Source: Pseudoxanthomonas sp. X-1 (GTDB taxonomy: Bacteria; Pseudomonadota; Gammaproteobacteria; Xanthomonadales; Xanthomonadaceae). Taken from it: a stretch of DNA of 64,000 nucleotides. Under the pieces are notes generated by a model. The model searched no databases. It worked only from the letters and a program-made list of their open reading frames with translations, and was not told the DNA's origin. The translations under genes were made by a program, and so were the position numbers. Positions 57,985-64,000 of the stretch are shown in pieces; within the stretch, counting starts at the first letter, position 1, and every line of letters begins with the position of its first letter. Where the stretch lies: positions 3,632,001 to 3,696,000 of the forward strand of contig NZ_CP083376.1 of assembly GCF_020042665.1 (NCBI RefSeq). Direction: 5' to 3'.

Positions 57985-59282
57985 CCGATGCGCTCGAAGG
58001 TGGGTTCGATGCGCTGCGGGCGCGCGTTGCCGCGCGCGGCGGCCTTGGCCGGTGCCGGCGCCTCGGGTTCGGCGTCGCGCGCGGGCCTGGAGGCCGGCGT
58101 CTTGGGATCGGCGACGACCACGGTCTCACCGCGGGTCAGGGCGATGTGCTTCTCGGCGCGGCTGAGTTCGTAGGACACGCGCAGCAGCAGGCCCATCGCC
58201 GCGCAGGTCATCAGCACCGACGAACCACCGGAGGAGATCAGCGGCAGGGTCAGGCCCTTGGTCGGCAGCAGGCCCAGGTTGACGCCGATCGAAACGAAGG
58301 CCTGCATGCCGATCCACAGCGCGATGCCGAAGGCGATGTAGCCGGCGAAATGGCGGTTGCGGCCCACGCAGCGGTAGCCGACGTACAGCGCGCGGCCGAC
58401 CAGCAGCGCGTACAGGCCGATGATGGCGCACACGCCGAGGAAGCCGAGCTCCTCGCCGATCACCGAGAAGATGAAGTCGGTATGCGCCTCGGGCAGGTAG
58501 TTGAGCTTCTGCACCGAGCTGCCCAGGCCCACGCCGGTCCATTCGCCGCGGCCGATGGCCATCAGCGCGTTGGACAGCTGGTAGCCCGAGCCCAGCTGGT
58601 CCTTCCACGGATCCAGGAAGGAGGTCACGCGGCGCATGCGGTAGGGCTCGAACACCACCAGCGCCACCAGCGCCGGCAGCAGCGCCAGCACCGGCATGGT
58701 CATGCGCGGCAGGTTGGCGCCGCCCAGGATCAGCATGCCGGCGGTGATGCCCAGCAGCAGCGTGGACGAGCCGAAGTCCGGCTGCAGCAGCAGCAGCGCG
58801 ATCAGCACCAGCACCACGCCAATGGCCTTGATCAGCGCGCCCCAGGTCGCGTTGACCTCGTCGCGGAAGCGCACCAGGTAGCTGGCGAGCCAGACGATGT
58901 AGAGCACCTTGACCGCCTCGACCGTCTGGAAGCGGGTGAACCCCAGGTTGATCCAGCGCCGCGCGCCGTTGACCGTGCTGCCCAGCCCCGGCACGAACAC
59001 CACCACCAGCAGCGCGAAGCAGCCCAGCAGCAGCAGCTGGTTGTACTTCTCGATGGACTTGAGCTCCATGCGCATGGCGGTGATGGCCAGGCCCACGCCC
59101 AGCGCCAGGAACACCACGTGGCGGCTCAGGTAGTAGTACGGCGTGGCCGCCATGGCGATCGAGGCCGAAGCCACCATCACCACGCCGATCGCCGCCAGCG
59201 CCGCGGCGGCCGCCACCAGCCAGAAGTCGTACTGGCCCCCGATCGATTCCAGGCGCATGGCCTGCTTGCGGAAGTCGTTCAT
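57981..59282 (-). CDS. ftsW: Peptidoglycan polymerase FtsW (SEDS family)
   Basis: FtsW is the septal SEDS glycosyltransferase working with FtsI. The 433-residue protein has about ten membrane segments. Conserved are [18 protein letters not shown], the catalytic-Asp region [34 protein letters not shown] and the [15 protein letters not shown] end. A basic Ala/Pro-rich cytoplasmic tail of ~45 residues follows. It overlaps mraY by one base. Confidence 0.97.
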   Translation of the reverse strand: MNDFRKQAMRLESIGGQYDFWLVAAAAALAAIGVVMVASASIAMAATPYYYLSRHVVFLALGVGLAITAMRMELKSIEKYNQLLLLGCFALLVVVFVPGLGSTVNGARRWINLGFTRFQTVEAVKVLYIVWLASYLVRFRDEVNATWGALIKAIGVVLVLIALLLLQPDFGSSTLLLGITAGMLILGGANLPRMTMPVLALLPALVALVVFEPYRMRRVTSFLDPWKDQLGSGYQLSNALMAIGRGEWTGVGLGSSVQKLNYLPEAHTDFIFSVIGEELGFLGVCAIIGLYALLVGRALYVGYRCVGRNRHFAGYIAFGIALWIGMQAFVSIGVNLGLLPTKGLTLPLISSGGSSVLMTCAAMGLLLRVSYELSRAEKHIALTRGETVVVADPKTPASRPARDAEPEAPAPAKAAARGNARPQRIEPTFERIG

Positions 59283-60367
59283 CAGCGCACCTTCAACGTG
59301 GCCAGGCCGACAAGGACCAGGATCACCGAGATGATCCAGAACCGGACGATGACGCGCGGCTCGGGCCAGCCCTTGAGTTCGAAGTGGTGATGGATGGGCG
59401 CCATGCGGAACACGCGCTTGCCGGTGAGCTTGAAGCTGGCGACCTGGATCATCACCGAGAGCGTCTCGACGACGAAGATGCCGCCCATCACCACCAGCAC
59501 CAGTTCCTGGCGCACGATCACCGCGATGGTGCCGAGCACCGCACCGAGCGCAAGCGCGCCGATGTCGCCCATGAACACCATCGCCGGGTAGGTGTTGAAC
59601 CACAGAAAGCCCAGGCCCGCGCCGGCGATGGCCGCGCAGATGATGACCAGTTCGCCCGCGCCCGGGACCTGCGGGATCTGCAGGTAGTTGGAGAACACCA
59701 CGTTGCCCGAGGCGTAGGCGAACACCGCCAGCGCGCAGGCCACCAGCACGGTCGGCATGATCGCCAGCCCGTCCAGGCCGTCGGTGAGGTTGACCGCGTT
59801 GGAGAAGCCCACGATCCAGAAGTAGGCGATGGTGACGAAGCCCACCCCGGCCAGCGGCAGCGCCACGGCCTTGAACAGCGGGATGTAGAACGTGGTCGCC
59901 GCCGCCACGTCGGCGGTGTGCCACAGGAAGATGCCCGCGGCCAGGCCGAAGATCGACTGCAGCAGGTATTTCCAGCGCGACTTCAGGCCGTTGGGATCGC
60001 GGCGCACGATCTTGATCCAGTCGTCGTACCAGCCGATCGCGCCGAAGGCCACCATCACCGCCAGCACCAGCCACACGTACCGGTTGCGCAGGTCGCCCCA
60101 CAGCAGCGTGGCCATCAGCACGGTCATCAGGATCAGCGCGCCGCCCATGGTCGGCGTGCCGGCCTTGGAGAAATGCGTCTGCGGGCCGTCGCTGCGGATC
60201 GGCTGGCCGCCCTTGAACTGCGCCAGCCGGCGGATCACTGCCGGACCCATCCACAGCGACAGGAACAGCGCGGTCAACGCCGCCAGGATCGCGCGCAGGG
60301 TCAGGTAGTTGAAGATCGCGAAGACCGAGTCCAGTTGCCTCAGCCAGCGGGCCAGTTCAAGCAGCAT
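59282..60367 (-). CDS. mraY: Phospho-N-acetylmuramoyl-pentapeptide transferase MraY
   Basis: MraY makes lipid I by moving phospho-MurNAc-pentapeptide to undecaprenyl phosphate. The 361-residue integral membrane protein has [14 protein letters not shown], the GWYDDWIKI Asp pair, [28 protein letters not shown] and [13 protein letters not shown], all family hallmarks. It overlaps murF by 11 bases. Confidence 0.98.
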   Translation of the reverse strand: MLLELARWLRQLDSVFAIFNYLTLRAILAALTALFLSLWMGPAVIRRLAQFKGGQPIRSDGPQTHFSKAGTPTMGGALILMTVLMATLLWGDLRNRYVWLVLAVMVAFGAIGWYDDWIKIVRRDPNGLKSRWKYLLQSIFGLAAGIFLWHTADVAAATTFYIPLFKAVALPLAGVGFVTIAYFWIVGFSNAVNLTDGLDGLAIMPTVLVACALAVFAYASGNVVFSNYLQIPQVPGAGELVIICAAIAGAGLGFLWFNTYPAMVFMGDIGALALGAVLGTIAVIVRQELVLVVMGGIFVVETLSVMIQVASFKLTGKRVFRMAPIHHHFELKGWPEPRVIVRFWIISVILVLVGLATLKVR

Positions 60368-61769
60368 GCGCGGTGCCTCCCGTGGATTGCGCGGGCGCGG
60401 CGGGAAGCAGCGCGGTGACGATGCGGTCCATCGCGCTGCCGCGCGAGCCTTTGACCAGGATCACGGGACGCGAGGCCGGCGAAGCGGGACCGGACGCGGA
60501 CGCGTCCAGCTCCGCGGCCAGCGCCTCGGCCAGCGCGGCGTGCGTGTCGAACACGCGCGCGCCCTCGCCGAAGGCCGCGGCGGCGTGGGCGCTCAGTTCG
60601 CCCAGCGCGTACAGGCGGGCGATGCCGGCCTGCCTGGCCTGGGCGCCGGCGGCGGCGTGCAGCGCCGCGCCTTCCGGGCCGAGTTCACGCATGTCGCCCA
60701 GCACCAGCCAGCCGTTTCTGGTGGTGGCGGCCAGCGTGTCGATCGCGGCGGCCAGCGAACCGGGGTTGGCGTTGTAGCTGTCGTCGATGAGCATCGCGCC
60801 CGAGGGCAGCGTATGCGAGACCTGGCGGCCGGCGACCGGGCGCGCGGCCTGCAGGCCTTCGACGATGGTGGCCAGCGCCACGCCGCAGCCCAGCGCCAGG
60901 CCGGTGGCGGCCAGGGCGTTGCGCACGTTGTGGCGGCCCGGCAGCGGCAGGCGCACCTGCGCTTCGCCCTGCGGGGTGATCAGGGTGAAGCGCGAGCCTT
61001 CGGCGTCGGTGACGATGTCGCGCGCGCGGATCTCGGCGCTGCCTTCCAGGCCGAAGCGCAGCACGCGCCGGCCCGAGGCCAGCCCGGCGAAGTATTCGAC
61101 GAAGGCATCGTCGGCGTTGATCACCGCCACGCCCGTGTCGGGCAGCGCGCTGTAGATCGCGCCCTTGGTCCGGGCGACGCCGAGCAGGCTGCCCATGCGT
61201 TCCAGATGCGCGGGGGCGATGTTGTTGACCAGCGACACGTCGGGGCGGGCGATGTCGGTCAGGTAGGCGATGTCGCCCGGCTTGCCGGCGCCCATCTCGT
61301 AGACGGCGTACTCGGCCGCGTCCGGGGCCTCGATCACCGCCAGCGGCAGGCCGATCTCGTTGTTGCGGTTGCCCGGCGTCGACCAGGTCTGGCCGGCGCG
61401 CTCGAGGATGGCCAGCACCAGCGCCTTGACGCTGGTCTTGCCGTTGCTGCCGGTGATGGCCACCACCTTGCCCGCGCGATCGCGCTGCAGGCCGGCGGCG
61501 AGGCGCGCCAGCGCCTGCTGCGTGTCGGCCACCACCACCTGCGGCAGCGCGCTGTCCACGGCGTGATCCACCAGCAGGGCGCCGGCGCCCTGCGCGGCGG
61601 CCTGGGCGATGAAGTCGTGGCCGTCGAAGCGTTCACCGCGCAGGGCCACGTACAGGCTGCCCGGGCGCAGCGCGCGGGTGTCGTTGGACACCGCGGCCAC
61701 GGTGACGTCCTCGCCGTGCAGCTCGCCACCGGCCAGGTGCGCGATCAGCGACAGGGGCAGGCGGTTCAT
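60357..61769 (-). CDS. murF: UDP-MurNAc-tripeptide--D-Ala-D-Ala ligase MurF
   Basis: MurF attaches D-Ala-D-Ala to complete the pentapeptide. The 470-residue protein has the N-terminal [19 protein letters not shown], the P-loop [37 protein letters not shown] and [13 protein letters not shown]. The start overlaps the murE stop by 4 bases. It acts on the products of MurE and Ddl from this cluster. Confidence 0.98.
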   Translation of the reverse strand: MNRLPLSLIAHLAGGELHGEDVTVAAVSNDTRALRPGSLYVALRGERFDGHDFIAQAAAQGAGALLVDHAVDSALPQVVVADTQQALARLAAGLQRDRAGKVVAITGSNGKTSVKALVLAILERAGQTWSTPGNRNNEIGLPLAVIEAPDAAEYAVYEMGAGKPGDIAYLTDIARPDVSLVNNIAPAHLERMGSLLGVARTKGAIYSALPDTGVAVINADDAFVEYFAGLASGRRVLRFGLEGSAEIRARDIVTDAEGSRFTLITPQGEAQVRLPLPGRHNVRNALAATGLALGCGVALATIVEGLQAARPVAGRQVSHTLPSGAMLIDDSYNANPGSLAAAIDTLAATTRNGWLVLGDMRELGPEGAALHAAAGAQARQAGIARLYALGELSAHAAAAFGEGARVFDTHAALAEALAAELDASASGPASPASRPVILVKGSRGSAMDRIVTALLPAAPAQSTGGTAHAA

Positions 61770-63286
61770 CGCCGCGCCTCCAGGTCCTGGTCCAGGGCCA
61801 TGCGGCCCTCCAGCGCGGCGCGCGCCTGCACGGTGTCGTCGAAGGGATGCCTGACGCCGTGGATTTCCTGGTAGGGCTCATGCCCCTTGCCGGCGATCAG
61901 CACGATGTCGCCGGCCTGTGCCTGGCCCACGGCCTGGGCGATGGCGCGCGCGCGATCGCGCTGCACCTCGAAGGTCGCGCCCTGCGGGTCGAAGCCGGCG
62001 ATGATGTCGGCGACGATGGCATCGCCATCCTCGCTGCGCGGATTGTCGTCGGTGACGATCACCGCATCGGCGTGTTCCTGCGCGATGCGCGCCATCTGCG
62101 GCCGCTTGCCGCGATCACGGTCGCCGCCGCAGCCGAACACGCAGATCAGGCGCCCTTCGAGGTGGCCGCGCAGGCTGGTCAAGGCCTGCTGCAGCGCGTC
62201 CGGGGTGTGCGCGTAATCGATCACCACCAGCGGCTGACCATCGACGCCGCCAAGGCGGTTCATGCGGCCATGGATCGGCTGCAGCTGCGCCAGCACCTGG
62301 GCGATGCGCGCTGGCGCGACATCGGTGGCATGCAGCACGCCGGCCACCGCCAGCAGGTTGTCCACGTTGAAGCGGCCCAGCAGCGGCGAGCGCACCGGGT
62401 GCACGGCCTCGCCGATCGCCAGCGTGAAGCCGATGCCGGCCGCATCCAGCACGACATCGCGCGCCTGCACGGCGGCCTGCGCCGCGCCAAGCGCGCTGAC
62501 GCCGACCAGCTGCACCCCGTCGGCCAGCTTGCCCGGCAGGGTCGCGCCGAAAGCATCGTCCAGGTTAACCACCGCGGCCCGCAGGCCGGCGCGCTGGAAC
62601 AGCCGCGCCTTGGCCGCGCCATAGCCTTCCATGGTGCCGTGGTAGTCCAGATGATCGCGGGTGAGGTTGGTGAACACCGCCACGTCGAAGGCGACCGCGT
62701 CCACGCGGGTCTGCACCAGCGCGTGCGAACTGACTTCCATCGCCACCGCCTGCGCGCCGGCCTCGTGCAGCTGCGCCAGCAGCGCGTGGGTCTGCAGCAC
62801 CAGCGGCGTGGTGAACCCGGTCGGCTGCACCTGCCCGTACAGTCCGGCGCCGAGCGTGCCGATGCTGCCGCCGGTGACGCCGAGCAGTTGCCAGGCCTGG
62901 CCGAGCAGCTGCACGAAGGAGGTCTTGCCGTTGGTACCGGTCACCCCGACCACGGTCATCTGCCGCGAGGGGTGGCCGTAGAAGGTGTCGGCCATCGTGC
63001 CCAGCCGATGACGCAGGCCGGGCACCGCGATCGCATCGGCCGGGGCCGGCAGCGTTTCGGGCGCCGGCGGTTCGAACAGGATCGCCGCCGCACCAGCGGC
63101 GCGCGCCTGCTCGACGAAGCCCAGCCCGTGCCAGGTCGAGGGGCTGTTGTCGACCGGCCCGATGGCCACGAAGGCATCGCCCGGCCGCACGCTGCGGCTG
63201 TCCTGGGTGAGCCCGTGCACGATCAGGCCCGCCGGGACGGCGGGCACGTCGGGCAGCAGCGCGGACAGGGCCATGGCGCGGCTCAT
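61766..63286 (-). CDS. murE: UDP-MurNAc-L-Ala-D-Glu--meso-DAP ligase MurE
   Basis: MurE adds meso-diaminopimelate to the stem peptide. The 506-residue protein has [17 protein letters not shown], the P-loop [30 protein letters not shown] and the specificity motif DDNPRSED, whose DNPR marks preference for meso-DAP over lysine. The DNPR motif agrees with dapF in the same window. It overlaps ftsI by 4 bases. Confidence 0.98.
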   Translation of the reverse strand: MSRAMALSALLPDVPAVPAGLIVHGLTQDSRSVRPGDAFVAIGPVDNSPSTWHGLGFVEQARAAGAAAILFEPPAPETLPAPADAIAVPGLRHRLGTMADTFYGHPSRQMTVVGVTGTNGKTSFVQLLGQAWQLLGVTGGSIGTLGAGLYGQVQPTGFTTPLVLQTHALLAQLHEAGAQAVAMEVSSHALVQTRVDAVAFDVAVFTNLTRDHLDYHGTMEGYGAAKARLFQRAGLRAAVVNLDDAFGATLPGKLADGVQLVGVSALGAAQAAVQARDVVLDAAGIGFTLAIGEAVHPVRSPLLGRFNVDNLLAVAGVLHATDVAPARIAQVLAQLQPIHGRMNRLGGVDGQPLVVIDYAHTPDALQQALTSLRGHLEGRLICVFGCGGDRDRGKRPQMARIAQEHADAVIVTDDNPRSEDGDAIVADIIAGFDPQGATFEVQRDRARAIAQAVGQAQAGDIVLIAGKGHEPYQEIHGVRHPFDDTVQARAALEGRMALDQDLEARR

Positions 63287-64000
63287 TCCAGGCTCCTGGG
63301 CAGCGCCGGCTCGGCCTTGGCCTGGATCGGCGCGGGCAACGGCTTGGGCAGCGCGGCGACGGTCGGCGGACGCTTGGGCGCCTGCGCGGCGCGCTTGGCC
63401 TCGTCCTTGGCCTGCGCGGCCAGCCAGCTGTCGATGTCGTCCGGCGGCACGTCCATCAGGCGCAGCGCGTCTTCCATCACGTTGTGGAACACCGGCGCGG
63501 ACACCAGGCCGCCGTAGTACTTGCCGGCCTGCGGGTCGCGGATCACGGTGACCATGACGAAGCGCGGATTGGTCGCCGGCACCAGCCCGGCGAACAGCGC
63601 GGTGTAGTGGCCCGAGGCGTAGCTGCCGCCCGAGGCGATGCGCGCGGTACCGGTCTTGCCGGCCACGTGATAGCCCGGCACGGCCGCATCCTTGGCGCCG
63701 CCCTGGGTGACCACGGTCTCCATCATGGCGATGACCTGCTTGGTCACCTCCCGGGGCACGACCTGCACGCTGTTCTCGCTGCGCATGCCCTTGATGAAGG
63801 TCGGGGTGACCAGCATGCCGCCGTTGCCGATGGTCGCGTAGGCACGGGCGATCTGCAGCGGCGACACGTTCAGGCCATAGCCGTAGGCCATGGTGGTCTT
63901 GGTGGTGCCGTACCAGCCGGGGCTGCCCGGCGAAGGCACCGTGCCGGTGGCCTCGCCCGGGAAGCCGCTATGCGGCTTGCTGCCGTATCCGAAGGCCTTG
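63283..64000 (-). CDS. ftsI: Septal transpeptidase FtsI / PBP3 (N-terminal part outside)
   Basis: FtsI crosslinks septal peptidoglycan with FtsW. Only the C-terminal ~238 residues lie in the window; the frame is open to base 64000. Visible are the [14 protein letters not shown] segment, the [18 protein letters not shown] block, the third active-site motif KTGT in [12 protein letters not shown], and a C-terminal Lys/Ala/Pro-rich tail. The SxxK and SxN motifs would lie further upstream on this strand. It is the upstream neighbour of murE, as in the standard dcw order. Confidence 0.95.
   Translation of the reverse strand, partial: KAFGYGSKPHSGFPGEATGTVPSPGSPGWYGTTKTTMAYGYGLNVSPLQIARAYATIGNGGMLVTPTFIKGMRSENSVQVVPREVTKQVIAMMETVVTQGGAKDAAVPGYHVAGKTGTARIASGGSYASGHYTALFAGLVPATNPRFVMVTVIRDPQAGKYYGGLVSAPVFHNVMEDALRLMDVPPDDIDSWLAAQAKDEAKRAAQAPKRPPTVAALPKPLPAPIQAKAEPALPRSLE

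Overview
The window is a very GC-rich chromosomal segment that reads as Xanthomonadaceae (Lysobacteraceae, Gammaproteobacteria). The grounds are the Pseudomonas/Xanthomonas-style flagellar order fliF-...-flhA-flhF-flhG-fliA-motCD-parA, the lptM-dapF-DUF484-xerC...hslVU block, an HslV with an N-terminal extension before its catalytic Thr, and the order ftsZ-lpxC-DUF721-M23-secA. The genus cannot be fixed from the sequence. No insertion sequence, prophage, tRNA, rRNA or CRISPR array was found.

Region 1 (1-25.2 kb, + strand) is flagellar: fliF (3' part), fliG-H-I-J-K, fliL-M-N-O-P, fliQ-R, flhB, flhA, flhF, flhG, fliA, motC, motD, a ParA ATPase, a GGDEF/EAL protein, a soluble HisKA_3-type kinase and an HDOD protein. 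Most genes overlap by 1-14 bases. Four breaks in this chain (before fliL, fliQ, flhF and motC) each carry a sigma-54 type -24/-12 element. The break between fliP and fliQ is unusual: it holds a palindromic repeat, a 201-bp hexanucleotide satellite, an antisense DUF559 nuclease gene and a 144-bp MITE-like element. The chemotaxis genes often found between fliA and motC in relatives are absent here.

Region 2 (25.2-45 kb, mostly - strand) is mixed housekeeping and accessory: an M1 aminopeptidase lipoprotein, ubiE, an FHS-family sugar permease divergent from a yeast-FCY1-like cytosine deaminase, small exported proteins, hslVU, an M23-type protein placed between xerC and hslV, xerC, a frameshifted membrane-protein gene, DUF484, dapF, lptM, a DUF454 protein, two exported S9 peptidases, a small membrane protein and a lipocalin lipoprotein.

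Region 3 (45-64 kb, - strand except one gene) is secA, an M23 peptidase, DUF721 (+ strand), lpxC and the division/cell-wall (dcw) cluster ftsZ-A-Q-ddlB-murC-murG-ftsW-mraY-murF-murE-ftsI (3' part). These genes make lipid II, transport or polymerise it and build the Z-ring.

The most distinctive non-coding content is a set of dispersed palindromic intergenic repeats of at least three types: CCCTCCCC/GGGGAGGG elements, inverted GGGATTC/G 7-mer arrays, and a GCCGCCATGGCGGC element present at two distant loci. They lie at gene junctions, including inside the flagellar cluster, between hslV and hslU and between ddlB and ftsQ.
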